A DNA stretch of 64,000 bases from Adineta ricciae (Eukaryota; Rotifera; Eurotatoria; Adinetida; Adinetidae): the NCBI GenBank assembly GCA_905250025.1, contig CAJNOJ010000215.1, forward strand, positions 62,001-126,000, in the 5' to 3' direction. The notes below the pieces were generated by a model, which searched no databases, was not told the DNA's origin, and was given only the letters and a program-made list of their open reading frames with translations. This document shows, one piece after another, positions 36,938 through 50,147 of this stretch; positions within the stretch are counted from its first letter, which is position 1; every line of letters begins with the position of its first letter. A program made the position numbers and the translations under genes.

Positions 36938-38951
36938 TTAAGGTTGGGGCTGTGTTAAAAAACTTTCGTGTCTTGTACATTTCCATTGAAGTAATTCTTT
37001 TGTATTCTTTCGATCGATATGATCATTAAAAAACGGTCGTAGTTTCATTCCGTGTGCCATACCAAATAAAACTCGATTACGATCGAGATCAGCATGACTA
37101 TTCGCTAAAGAGATGCTATAAGCTTTACTTAACGATTGAATACTTGAATCGTATTGACCCTAATGAAGAAGAAGAAGAGTACGATAAGAAGAATAGACGT
37201 CTATGATCATATTTACCAAGGTATTGTGAATAAAACCGAGCGCACTGCATGCACGAGCATATTGAATATCACCTTCTTTATCGGAAACTTTTTGTAAATA
37301 CTTTGTCAGATATTCCGTACTTTTTTCCACGTTAGCTTTCCTAAAACAAATTAATCGGTGAAAAATGATGTCCATATGCCTCGACAGTTTGTTCGCCCAT
37401 TTCCAAGGGGCATAAGATCTCAGGGTAGCGACTATTATCGTGATGCTTTCCATTCTGAAGACTCTACTTCCTGACAAAGCATCTATTCAAATAAGGCTTT
37501 CTATCTCAGGAATCAAATTTGAAGTCTTAAGCAACGAGAAATAGCACACAATTATTTTTATACTATGTCAGACTTAATTCAAACGACAAAATTTGATTGC
37601 AATTATAATTGTTGTCAAGTGCGCCTACTTCTGTCTAACAATTTGTGAATATAGATCGAAACATATGTAAAGTGCATTTCGAGTGAACGGAGAAGTCCGC
37701 TAATTGCTTTTTTTGAATTACTTTTGATAACAAATGGCGAGCGCTTCACTGGCTAAACCAAATCCTTCGTCATCGTTTACGTCTTGACAGTAATTATAAT
37801 ATCTATGAAGGTATTTCAAAGCTGAATCAACATCTCCGTGTTCGAGGAAAGCTTGTCCTAGTTTGTAACTTGTTTCATTTTCGACTTTCTTGTCACCAGC
37901 TATAGAATAACAAAGACAAACAAGATGAGAATTTTCTTCTCGTAAGTCGTTTTACTTTGTGCAGATGCTTCGTATGCTTTGACAACATATTGAAGCGATT
38001 GTGCATCTGTTCGGCGTTGTGCTAATTTCATATATAAACGCGTCAATTGAATGCTCGCGTCAGTTTTCAAATTTTCGAAATCTTCGCTCAATTCACGATA
38101 TTTGATGAAGCTATGTAAGGCTTTCATCAGATCACCTAGGAAAAGAAAAGATTGCATTGATGTTTTGTTTCAAATGCTGGATTTACCTCGTCGTTCATAA
38201 GCCAAACCAACATTGAGATGTGCTTCAGCAGCTAATTGTGGATCGAACTGTGAATAAGTCTGAGCAACTGTTAAACTTTTTTCATAAAAGTAATCCGAAA
38301 GCCAACGATCATCACTCTTCAAAAAGTACGCCGCTAACTCGAGATAGTTATGATACATATTTGAGTATTGACCTAAATAAAGAGAAAATCTTGTCTACAA
38401 AAAGTCTTCCAAGATGATAAATCACAAACATCGTCGTTCAGCTTCTTCCGCTTTATTCAGATATTGACAAAGGAAACGTAATTTATCAGGTTCGGCATCG
38501 AGTAATGGTCTTCGGTGAAGTGGATGTTCAGCTCCTAAACGTTCACGATCATCCTTTTGCCATGCTAATATCGCGCACAGTTCCCGAAATGAATGATGGT
38601 ATCCATTTCGAAGCATATCAGTTGATAGTTGCCGTTGTAATGAACTTCGAAATCTAAATGAAATTACCACAAGACATATGAGTAGATTTCGTTTCTGAAT
38701 AGAATTTACTTCTCTGTATCTTCCTTTCGAAGTGTCGATTGCTTTTCATAGGCAATCGCAGCATTTTTTATTTGATTTAATGGAAGCTAAAGATTAATCT
38801 TCTAGAGGTTAAAACAGAACTTCTTCTTTCGTACGCACTTTAGTTTTCTCTTTCATTGTTTTACTCGGTAAAATCACATTACGATAGAATCCAGATTGAC
38901 CTTTAGGTGAACTTTCATTTGCTTGCTTTTGTCGATAGACAGTTGTTTCCG
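36938..38951 (-). CDS. TTC29: TTC29-like tetratricopeptide protein (5' end not found)
   Basis: Eight exons on the minus strand, all in phase: 38951-38839, 38786-38710, 38653-38430, 38372-38187, 38135-37956, 37899-37722, 37340-37217 and 37159-36938, about 434 residues. The start codon must lie in a further upstream exon I could not place. TTC29 hallmarks: LSTDMLRNGYHHSFRELCA followed by PDKL.FL.QYLN.AEEAERR, then TPR units (for example AEAHLNVGLAYERRGDL, ETSYKLGQAFLEHGDVDSAL, ARACSALGFIHNTLGQYD). TTC29 is needed for assembly of motile cilia and sperm flagella in other animals. The intron 37341-37721 is about 380 bp, far above the local norm of about 50. Confidence 0.88.
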
Positions 38952-39543
38952 CTAAAATAGATTCAGATTATTTTCAAAACAGCAAACATTCTGCTTGGAA
39001 AGGCAAATCAAATGTGATCTTTGAATCATTTGTGTTTTGATTGGCAGCGAATATTCATCTTACCCTCACTTTGCCAAGGAATAACATTCCTTTTTCTCTA
39101 TCTCTAAGTTTTCTAATTCAATGTGAGAACTTGGTATTTATTCATATGAAGACTTACCCATGGTATGTTTGCCTCGTATCAATATTTGTTAGAAAAGAAA
39201 AGTCTGCTTTCCAGTCGATCACGCAGTTATATCGGACGAAAATAATCACCTTCGTCTTTCTTGTTCTCCATTTTACAATTCATTACTATAACACCTTGAC
39301 TCCTAATCGGTTGACTATAGTGGCATCTATCTCCCATCTTACCTGTAAATTTTCAACACGCATTTCAAATTTTCTCGAAATTTTCGTCGAGAAAACAAAA
39401 TCGAAAATACATTTGGAAATTTTTTATTGAATATCTTTCTACAACCAATGTAAATCTTCCAAACCTACAACTCACTGAAAAACCGCTCAACCATCTATCA
39501 GTTCTTATCAAGCACTTCCGAGCTGAGAAATAAACTGTTGAAA

Positions 39544-42500
39544 ATGAGTCGCATTCTTTCTCTGGTAACCCTGATTGTCTTTTTCGGTATTTTGAATCTC
39601 CCATTCAGCGAAAATGTCGATCGGAATAATTTCAAAACATGTGAACAAAGTGCTTTCTGTCGGTAAATATTTTGTTTCTTACAAAACAAGAACAACTTTG
39701 ACTGACGGTTTTTGCTCTTAGACGACAACGGAAATATAAACCCGAAGTCTCACCTTACGAGGTGGACTTGAACTCAATGATAACTGTTCAAGTCGGACAT
39801 ACACAATTTGTACTTCTCAATACTCACAAATCTCATGTCAAATTTCGACTAGATGTTTATACATTAGAACACAATTCCTTACGAGTTAAAATAAACGAAG
39901 TTAATCCAATAAGGAAACGCTATGAGGTGGAACATAGTCTCGTTACTGAACCGAAACTAGTTAAGTAAGACTCGTAGAATGATTTGTTCGGATAGATCTC
40001 GAGTGTTTGTCTTTAGTGTAAACTTGACGAGATTAGATGAGAATTTGATTGAAGGCACTTTTGGCAAATCGGCAAAATTTATCCTCAACGCTAAACCATT
40101 CCGATTGGATTTATTTACTAATGGAATATTTGTCATGAGTATGAACTCAAAAAATATGTTCAATTTCGAACATTATCGAACAAAACCAGGGTAAGCACAT
40201 TTGAATGGAATGAATGAATTAAGCATTGCTCTTTTCTCCTTCGATAGAACCAATGAAGGAACAGATGTAAGTCGATAAATATATAAGGTTGACTTGAAAG
40301 AAACTAATCAAGTAAGTGTTTGTGTTTATAGAATGAAGAAAACGAAGAAGGAATGTGGGAAGAAACATTTAAAAGTCATAAAGATCCCAAACCGTATGGT
40401 AAGACTGCAAATCTTTCTTTCTTGATGATGAGATTTTTTTTTCGTTTAGGTCCATCATCGATCGGTGTTGATATAAACTTTCTAAATTTTGAAAATGTCT
40501 ATGGTATTCCCGAACATGCCGATGCATTCTCACTTCGATCGACACAGTAAATCTTTGAATTTGTTTGATGTTTTCTATACATTGAAAATCTTCAAGTGAC
40601 ACTGATCCATATCGTTTGTTCAATGTCGATGTATTCGAATACGATATTCAAAATCCCATGGCTTTGTATGGTTCTGTTCCGTACATGTTAGCTCACAAGT
40701 AAGTCTATTTGTAGTCCAAAAGGTTTGCTCATTTAGTTTTCTATTCAGTGAACATGCAACCGTTGGATTTTTCTGGTTAAATGCTGCTGAAGGATGGATT
40801 GATGTTAACAATGATAAACTGACAGTGCAAGTAAGTATTCCTATATGTGTAATTCGAAAAGATATGTAAGAGATGAGAGGAAACTAAATGGTTTTTTTGC
40901 TTGCAGAATTCTTGGACGAAAGTCATGGTAATCACCTCTTCTGTCAAATGTATTTTGTTATCATACTGATTCTAATGCATAAATTAAGCTTAAGAGTTAT
41001 GATTTGTGAATGTGTTTTTCTTCACTATGAATGAGTCAACGCAGAATTGCCAAACGATTAGAAAATCCGAATGGACTTCAACCTACTGCTTTGTTCTTTT
41101 TTTGTATAGCTTTACGATACCCTTTCGACTAACAGTTCTTCTGTTTGTTAGCGCAGGTAGTCAGTAGAAAAGTGAATGTTTTCAGAAACATATAGATATT
41201 TCTTTTGAAATGTCATTGCAATGCAATTCGAATACTTTTACTTGTCTTTAGGGATTCTTTTCGACAGTTGCAAATTTCTTTTCTACAAAGCCAGGTGTTG
41301 ATAAAAATGAAGTGCCGGAGGTCACTACACATTGGATGTTTGAATCGGGCATATTTGATGGATTCTTCTTTATGGGACCAACGCCAAGAGATATTTTCAA
41401 ACAATATACTTCTATTACCGGTTCAGTTCCACTTCCACCAGTACGATTATGTTTTGAATTTCGTTATTTATATTGTGTAAGTTGATTGTTTTAGTTATGG
41501 TCGATTGCGTACCACCAATGTCGATGGAATTACAATGATGAAGATGACGTCCGAAGGTAGGATGAATAGGAAGATGCATTTCTGTCTGAACAAGTCAATG
41601 TTGTAGTGTTTTGAATGGTTTCGAGAAATATTTTATTCCACTTGACGTCATTTGGCTTGATATTGAACATACAAATGGTAAACGATATCTCACTTGGGAT
41701 ACAGGAAAATTTCCAAATCCAGAGAAAATGCAAGATGATGTCGCTCATTATGGAAGAAAAATGGTCACCATTAGTGATCCACATATAAAAAAAGATGATG
41801 GATATCATGTATATGCTGTAGCTAAATCGAAAGGATATTTTGTTAAGACAAAAGAAGGAGCTGATTATGAAGGATCATGCTGGCCAGGTAGATCAGGAGA
41901 TAAAGCAAGTTTTAATCTTTAGTTTTGGTTCTTATTATTAATAGGTGCTTCTATGTGGCTGGATTATTTCAACCCTGATGTATTCAAATGGTATTCGGAG
42001 CTTTATTCATTAACAAACTATAAAGGTTCAACAAAAAATCTTTTCATATGGAATGATATGAATGAACCATCTGTTTTCAATGGTCCAGAAATAACTTTCC
42101 CCAAAGATATTGTTCACCACGGTGGATGGGAAGATCGTGATGTTCATAATCTCTATGGTATGCTGCAGCACATGTCTACATTTCAAGGTCTTTATAATCG
42201 TTCCAACGGACATATTCGTCCGTTTGTATTGACACGTTCGTTTTTCGCCGGCTCACAACGAACAGCTGCGGTATGGACAGGTGACAATAAAGCTGAATGG
42301 AGTTATTTGAAAATAGCGACACCAATGCTTTTAAGTCTATCTGTTACCGGATTTGGTTTTATTGGCGCCGATGTTGGAGGATTTTTCTCTAATCCAGACG
42401 CAAAATTACTTGTTCGATGGTATCAAGTATGTCAAAAGCAATGTCATTCTTTCTTTTATCTACACTAATCTTCATTTTTAGACAGCAGCATATCAACCAT

Positions 42501-43595
42501 TCTATCGTGAACATGCCCATATTGATACTGCACGTCGTGAACCATGGCTATTTGGAAATGAAAATACACGATTGATTCGAAAAGCAATTGAACAACGTTA
42601 TCAATACTTACCTTACTGGTATACTTTATTTTATAGACAAGAAAAGCAAGGTATACCACCCATGTTACCTTTATGGGCTAATTTTCCAAAAGACAAAAAG
42701 ACATTTAAAATAGAAGATTCATTTATGGTCGGTATGTATACATCTGTATTGATAAAAATGAGTTTATTCTAAATAAACGAATGTTTTGCATAGGAAATGG
42801 TCTACTCATTTATCCAATTACTGATGCTGATATTAATCAAGTTGCTGTCTATTTTCCTGGTGAAAATACAGTAAAAATAACACATTTTCTATTCTGCTAG
42901 TCAGTTTCATTCTTTTCTATTTATTAAGATTTGGTATGATGTACGTACCTACATTAAATTCGAAGGTGCAACAACATCACTTGTCCCTGTCGATATGCAA
43001 TCGGTAATTGTCTTGAGCAATGTTATACTAATATTTACATGATTTGTGTTTCTTTAGATTCCCGTTTACCAATTAGGTGGCGTTATCATTCCACAAAGAT
43101 TCAGACGACGACGTGCTTCAATGCTTGCCATTCATGATCCAATTACATTAGTCGTTGCATTAGATCGCAATGTATGTGAAGCTCGAAGACAAGAAATTGA
43201 TTGTAAATTTGATTTGTTTAGCGTGAAGCAAGAGGCGAATTGTATCTTGACGATGGTCATACTTATGATTATCGACAGAAACGTCAATTAATCTATCGTC
43301 GGTTTACTTTCAGAAATAATGTACTTTATTCAAAGTAAAGCTTTTATTTATCGAAAAAGACGATTTCTATAGTGTGTATCTTAGAACTCTCGATTCAACC
43401 AGTAAATTTGAAACTGATGCTTGGATTGAACGTATAATTATACTTGGTTATCCGAAAAATCCTACTAAAATAACGATCAATTCGGGTGATAAACAAGCCG
43501 TTCCACTTCATCGATATCATGATGAATCTCAAACGCTTACCATTCGACGACCTGGTCCATCGGTTGCATCCGATTGGACACTTACGATAGCTTAA
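39544..43595 (+). CDS. GANAB: Neutral alpha-glucosidase AB, glucosidase II alpha subunit (GH31)
   Basis: Many short exons from ATG 39544 to stop 43593-43595. The protein starts with a signal peptide ([19 protein letters not shown]) and [19 protein letters not shown], the conserved head of glucosidase II alpha. It continues with [29 protein letters not shown] and ALYGSVP. The GH31 catalytic core includes [16 protein letters not shown] and the nucleophile motif [15 protein letters not shown] (near 42047-42091), followed by [15 protein letters not shown] and [11 protein letters not shown]. The enzyme trims the inner glucoses of N-glycans in the endoplasmic reticulum for calnexin-cycle folding control. 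Early exons include two microexons, 40248-40266 (19 nt) and 40907-40927 (21 nt), and a longer intron at 40928-41251. No frame break seen. Confidence 0.95.
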
Positions 43596-46276
43596 ATTCC
43601 TAATTTATGAACTCAAGTTTTACGCTTTCATCAATGTGCTTGATAAGTTTTTGTTATTCAATGAATTTTGTTGATTTTCATGCGATAAACCATGTGATAT
43701 CTGTTTCGTCATACATATTTAGATATTTGTAATTTGCTTTTTTTTCGCTTATGCATTTCTGCGCCCGAACGTGAGTTTTCTTTTTTCTATTTTTCTTATG
43801 CGTATGCAAAAAAACTTGTGCTTTGGTGGTCGGATGATCTCAGAAAATGAAAGCCAAAAAATCTCAATTGAGAGGTCAAAATATTATATTTAAACTGGCA
43901 CAATACAATTAGTTTTTTTGTAGAACTTCTATAAAGTTAACAAGGGCCAGGGTATTTCAAGTGATCTCATATAGTTTCATTGTAATAAATGTTGAGTTAT
44001 AATGAAAGATATTAGCTTTAAGCATATTGTACGAGAAATCTCGAACAGGGCACATTCTGTAAACAAATCAAAAGCATCGTTTTCAGAAAATCAATCGTGA
44101 CAGATAAGATGACTATAAAAGAACCAGCAACTAACAGTCATTAGAAATGAAGAAAGCGGTTTATTCCGTCTTGAACTGTCTAGAAAAGAAGACATAAATT
44201 AATATACTCTAATTGAAGGGAACAAACTGATTTTGAAATCACAGGATCAGTGAAATCTTTCTATGGATGAACATTAGTTTCGAAATTTTCAAAAATTTTA
44301 AGCGCTGTCTATTGATTCCTATTCATTTCGACCATTTTTTATGGTTTCCGTATTTCCAATGATCTCGTGTAGTTTGAATAACTTCAGCAAAGTGACAATC
44401 AACAGAAATCATGAAAACTCAAAATTAGTTTATATCCTTTTCGAGAGGTCATAAGATGTTATCGATATCTGGTGATGCGTAAAAACCATAACCAATTAAC
44501 CAGTATGATTAGTCGAGAAAATACCATCAGAAATTGTTCTAGACGCTTCACTTGGATCGATGTTTCCAATCCTGATTCAATAGCGCTCGAGAATTTTAAC
44601 TTTAAGCATTTCGTTTATTTTCATAACAATCATAAAATAACATTTACATTTTCTTATCACAAAGATATTAAAGTAACATCAAATGCCAATAATTGTCTTC
44701 AGTCTTCATACAAAAACATCAATTATTGACACGTCTTATACCAATGTTCTTGCACATAGTCTTTCACGCATTCATCATCTGATATATATATTTGTAGTCG
44801 AAAAATATGCACTAATCATTTTAAAAAAGCATTCAATAATCGTAAAAGTCGTTAGTTTCCGATACCACCTAGTGATTCTAAGTGGCTATCTAAGAAATAG
44901 ATGTCATTTATCTTGCAGACATTTGGCACAATCTGTGAGCCAGGCGGACAACTTTGGGAGAAATATAATTTCTTGCTGTATGCTACATTTAATAATAGTC
45001 CAAATTCCCTAACAATGATCTAAGATCTAATAATACAGTTGCATATGATGCTATTCTCTTTCACAGATTAATCATATCGTTTCACCTCAAGAATATTCAG
45101 AATGAACAACATCGATTGATGACCAGTTTGATCAGTATAGTAAGTGGAATATCAGCTTGTATATCTCTTACTGCAGCTGCATACAATTCTAATTTATGCG
45201 TATCCAAAAGTCGTTTGACGTAAAAGATCCAACAGTAGAACAAATTCACAAAACTTTTTTCTCATACAATTCCAAAAAGAATAGATCATATTTTTCATGT
45301 ACGGCTAAGATAATTTATATTGTAATCATCTTAGGTAGTTACGAGACCAATCTGTTGAATAGTTTGTTTGTCATTCTTATTTTCTTTCGTAAGTGCGAAC
45401 ATAAATACAATCAGATAAAAATCGTTCATAGTGTTTCAGAAACGAATGTGAATTTAAGTACCATACTTCACGATGAAAAAATCGGTTCAGGACTTTCAGA
45501 ATATCTATCATTCCGGTTTTACTCACTCAATCGGATCTCTACTTTATAGTAATTGAAATCAAAACAGTAAAACTGACACATCAAGTTAATACTCTTATCA
45601 GTCGTTATGTATTAATTTTTCTTTCACCTTGAATAAAGAAAACCGAACCATATTGAAAATACTGCATAGATTATTCGATTCTAATTAGAATATCAAGTCC
45701 TTTCATATGTTTTCTTTGTTTTTAAACATCAATTTTTATCATTATTATTTCCCGCAAATCAACTATAGCTTTCTGTTGAATATCTCATTGGGAAAACGAC
45801 CGAAATGCTAAGAAACTTTCGAGATTGTATTCGAAACTGTTCAAATCGCCAATTATTTTCTTTTTGTCTCAACGTACTGAAGTGTTAACAGTAATATGAT
45901 CTTCAAACACATGAAATTCATATGTATTTTAATGCACGTTATTCATTTATTCTTGCAAGGTTGTCGATTCATCAAGAGCATATGTATGTGTCGATCAATT
46001 TCATGTCGAACATATCGTCTACAGTGGAAAAAACGAAGATTGTTTCAATCAGTTTAGAGAAATAATTAATTGTTAATATTCAACAATGCAACTATTATTG
46101 TGAAAACTAGGCACGTATAGGAGTATTTCACTGATTATGTTATGGCTCATTACAAGTCTATCGAACAATATAGGAAAAAAAGAGGGCAAAAAGGCAATGA
46201 AAGAAACAAAAAATGCGCAACCTTCTCTCGTACAATCGAGTTATCTTATCCAAATAACAATTTAGATAATAAGAGT
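43596..46276. other. Intergenic stretch with possible gene relic
   Basis: No intact gene. Frames at about 44472-45250 have some protein-like pieces (FTWIDVSNPDSIALENF near 44545, and a hydrophobic stretch near 45130-45190) that recall CorA-type magnesium channels, but the frames are broken and I cannot join them into a gene. The rest is AT-rich without features. Confidence 0.5.
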
Positions 46277-48607
46277 ATGGCCGCCGTGCCAGTCAGTCAG
46301 TCAGTCAGTCGGTCGCATGCTCTTATTCGGTACGTATTCAAATACTAAAACAAAAACTATCAACGGACTGGTCTGGTAATTACCTAAGATGATTACAATA
46401 TAAATTATCTTAGCTGTACATGAAAAAGATCACCTATTTCTTTTGGAATTGTATGAGAAAAAATTCTTGGGAATTTCTTCTACTTTGGAATCTTNTATTA
46501 CAGCGAGGAATTAGTCAACGGTGTCAATCATCTTCAGCAACAACACCATCATTCACAAAATTACTCTCATATACAACAACGTAAGAACATAGCAATCTCG
46601 TGACAGCATTATATCTCTTCATTTTAATATTTTCTAGCTTTGTATTCACCATCCACACCAGGTAATCGCCATCAACCATCGATTTCACCGCCTCGTTTCA
46701 CTTTACATCATACTTCTCAACCCCAATCCGAATATCGCCATTCATCCTATGATGAAACAAGTCGATATGTTGCTAGTACTAGTACACGTCGAACATCGAC
46801 GTCACCAACAAATACTGTCTACACTGATAGTGGCAATCAAGGATGGCACCAGAATGATATTCAACATTATTACGGTTTACCTACCGCATATACTCCTTCA
46901 TCAGCGCCGAATCTGAATGAGTTAACATTTCTTCAACAATCGCAATTAGCAAATAATACGGACCCAATTCAGATTTGGAATGAAGCAGCGACTGTTGGTA
47001 CGTACTTTCAGTGTTTAGGTAAAAGTTGTGCTAGCATAAGGAAATAAATGGAAGAACTCGGCATATTTCACTTTAGAGGACTATTATGAACCGATTGACG
47101 GGCGAGAATGCGTCAATTGTGGTGCAATATCCACGCCATCATGGCGTCGAGATGGTACGGGGCATTATTTGTGCAATGCGTGTGGTTTAAGTCATAAAAT
47201 TAATGGTTCTAATCGACCAGTACAACGACTACCTCGACGCTTGGTATATAGTATTTCATGATTCTCTAGACAAGCTGATTCTTCTTTTCTCTTTCTACGT
47301 AGGATGATGAAGATCGTTCTCGAGCATCAGCTATCGAAACGGGTCTTCCGGTTATTGATCCAGGTTGTTTACCCAATGTATCTTCATTAACAAATCCGTA
47401 TTCTTATCATCATCATCCGATTCATTCAAGTCAAATGTATCATCAAACAACATCACAAACATCACGTCGAAATAATTCATCGAAAGCATTGTCATCAATG
47501 GCACTTTCGAATTCTGATTCACATTACGCACCATATCCATCGATGAAACCGGCTACGAACAATGGAAATGATACAGCAAATTCTCAGTCTCAATTGCCAT
47601 CATTTCATCGAACACAAACGGTACGGATTTTTTGACTTGTCTATTCATAACATTTCTTTGTTCTTGTTATACAGGACGACACAGCTTCGTCGGTTAACAA
47701 TGTTTTACTTAATTCTGCTCACAAACAAGTATGTTTCACTGCATTTGATTGAAAAAAATTCGAACAACTATGTATTTTCCTAGGTTTTACCAGGAGCACG
47801 TCGTTCTGGTTTACAATGTGCCAACTGTCAAACACAGAATACAACTTTATGGCGACGAAATAGCGAGGGCGAACCTGTTTGCAATGCTTGTGGTTTGTAT
47901 TATAAACTTCATCAAGTAAGAACTATCCGTCATTATAATACTAGATTCATCATACGATTCTTTTTTTTCATAATTAGATTGCTCGTCCATTAAATATGGT
48001 CAAGCCAGGTATCCAAACACGCCGTCGAAAGCAGAAGAGTTGCAGTGGAAATGGTTCTAGTGGTAGTTCCAATTCGAAATCGAAAAGTAATAAACATGGT
48101 ATTACATCAACATCGGGTAAGGAACCAGCAGCATGCGCATCAGAACCATCGCTCGATTACAATTTAACTGCCGCACGTAAGCATATGACTCAAGACGCAA
48201 TAGAGAAAAGCGAATTTTTCGTTTTGTTAATAGATCTTGGAAGACAAGGAAATTATCATCATGAATATAATTCAATTCGAAATGATTTATTTCCTTCACA
48301 TCTTCAGTCTCATTTGAATCAACATAGACACCATCCATACTCAGCAGCACTTGATCAACATCACCGTTTTTCATCTCAACAACCGAATGTTGTCCAATAC
48401 CATCATCAACAAGCACAACAGCAACAACAATCCGATATGACACCTGTAGTTTTCGATGCTGAACTTTGTGCGAGAGAATTAGTCGCATCACCACTTTCAT
48501 CGACAGGTTCATCAATAACAAACAATGTAACCAATGGTGATGAACATCATTCCACCATAGCATCAACAATTCCATCAACGACCACTACAACTGACTGCCA
48601 ACCGTGA
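46277..48607 (+). CDS. GATA transcription factor with two canonical zinc fingers
   Basis: Eight exons in phase: 46277-46329, 46504-46580, 46638-46997, 47077-47243, 47303-47620, 47675-47728, 47784-47915 and 47978-48607, giving 596 residues. N-finger [25 protein letters not shown] is on exon 4 and C-finger [31 protein letters not shown] on exon 7, each C-x2-C-x17-C-x2-C. The C-finger is followed by the basic DNA-binding tail [10 protein letters not shown]. The intron directly after YYKLHQ is at a position kept in GATA genes generally. The residues mix GATA1/2/3 and GATA4/5/6 features, so no subclass is given. Flanks are Ser/Thr/Gln/His-rich. The first exon is the least certain part; it contains a GTCA tetranucleotide repeat, and one n lies in intron 1. 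Confidence 0.92.
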
Positions 48608-50147
48608 TAAGATCAGATAGTTGTCATTTGTTGCTCCTTTGTTTCTGAATATGTATCTTTATTTCTTGTATGTAAAAAAGAAAACAAATCCTACGTAATA
48701 GGGCATGTGAAAAAGTGAGCTCTTTGTGATGCGTTAATGATTCTGTTTTTTTTTCTTCTTTCGTTCTTTCTTCTTTTTGTTCAAAAAAAAATAATTTATA
48801 CTTGTTCGTTGGATAATATGTGTGTTTAAAACTAAATGTTTAGATATGTGAAAGCATTGTCATTTTCGTCAATACTTTACTATGGGATATATTTGGAAAT
48901 GCTTTACAAACAGCATACAGATTATGCGTTTAAGTTTAGTCTAATTTTTCCTTCTAGGTTCACAAATGTGGAACACTATGGATGAGAAAAACATGTTGAT
49001 TTTGTTGAACGTACGTGAAAACTTCATTATCAGATTTAGTGCTACTTAGATGTCACTCCTATACATTGTTCGCTAAATACGGAAAGAGCACAAAATATTT
49101 TCTCTACTTGAATTGTTCTAACGATCATATGTTAAAAAACCTCCTGGTCGATTTAAATCAAGATGAAAAGATTCGATTCTACAGGGTTTGCTAGTATTAA
49201 AGAACATTCAAAGAAAAGCCATACCATACGCTATTGTTGCTCAAGTAATCATTGATCAATTATTGTATATTTGCTCAAGCGATATAAATATTCTAATTGG
49301 TAATTAATAAAGAGTTATACTAATCATGAAATTTTACATAAGTGAGAAAGTTTCGCTGTATAAGATCTCTTAGTTCATTCGAACTTTTCTTGAAATGAAA
49401 GCGTATATTATTTAATAATTACCGTCACTCCATATTGAGGTTCGATTTAAAAAAATCTTCTTTCCATCACGTCCATCGGCTCATGCTGTTTTCACTTTCT
49501 TTTCACACCTATTGTTCAATGATTATCATTCATCTTCGTTCGAACATCATTCATTCTCATTGTCATAATCAATCAGATTCTGTTTTCGGACGATGACGAC
49601 AGCAGCAAGTAAAACTATCTCTATGTGTTGATATATAGATACTTTCCAATATAAACTGTCCAACAAAGTCAAGTCGTGTGTCTTCTGGCATCAGTTCTTC
49701 TATTTCAACACATCTATATAAGATGGTAGTTGAACTGGAACAGTGCCTTTCGTCCTAAATGACCTAATATTAAGATGGCATGATGAGTAATCGAAGCTGT
49801 TGTTGTTCACCATCATGATTATGATGATGATGGACAGTAGGGGGTGTTCGATTACCGACGGATACATAAGGTGGAATACTAAAGTGTCCATATTGAATAA
49901 GTTTGATGGGTGATAAGAAATGANGTTCGAATACTGACATTCGGCCATGTGCCAATTCATATTGAATGACCTCCCTTCTTATCAGTCACCAGTAGTAATA
50001 CCAGTCTGTTGCAATCATATTTTGAACCCCTCAAGGCTATTCATCTGATACAATTGTGATACGATGAAAGTGGAATGAATGATTGGAAAGAATGAACGAG
50101 TGAATGAATGTCCTGACCAAAAGAAAATTTTCATTCTAGATTTAAAC
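48608..50147. other. Intergenic stretch between the two GATA genes
   Basis: No gene supported. Contains one n at 49924. Possible location of shared regulatory DNA, but I can point to no specific site. Confidence 0.6.

Noticed and set aside
48102..48578. 158-codon minus-strand frame opposite the last GATA exon
   Set aside because: Shadow of the His/Gln/Ser-rich coding exon.
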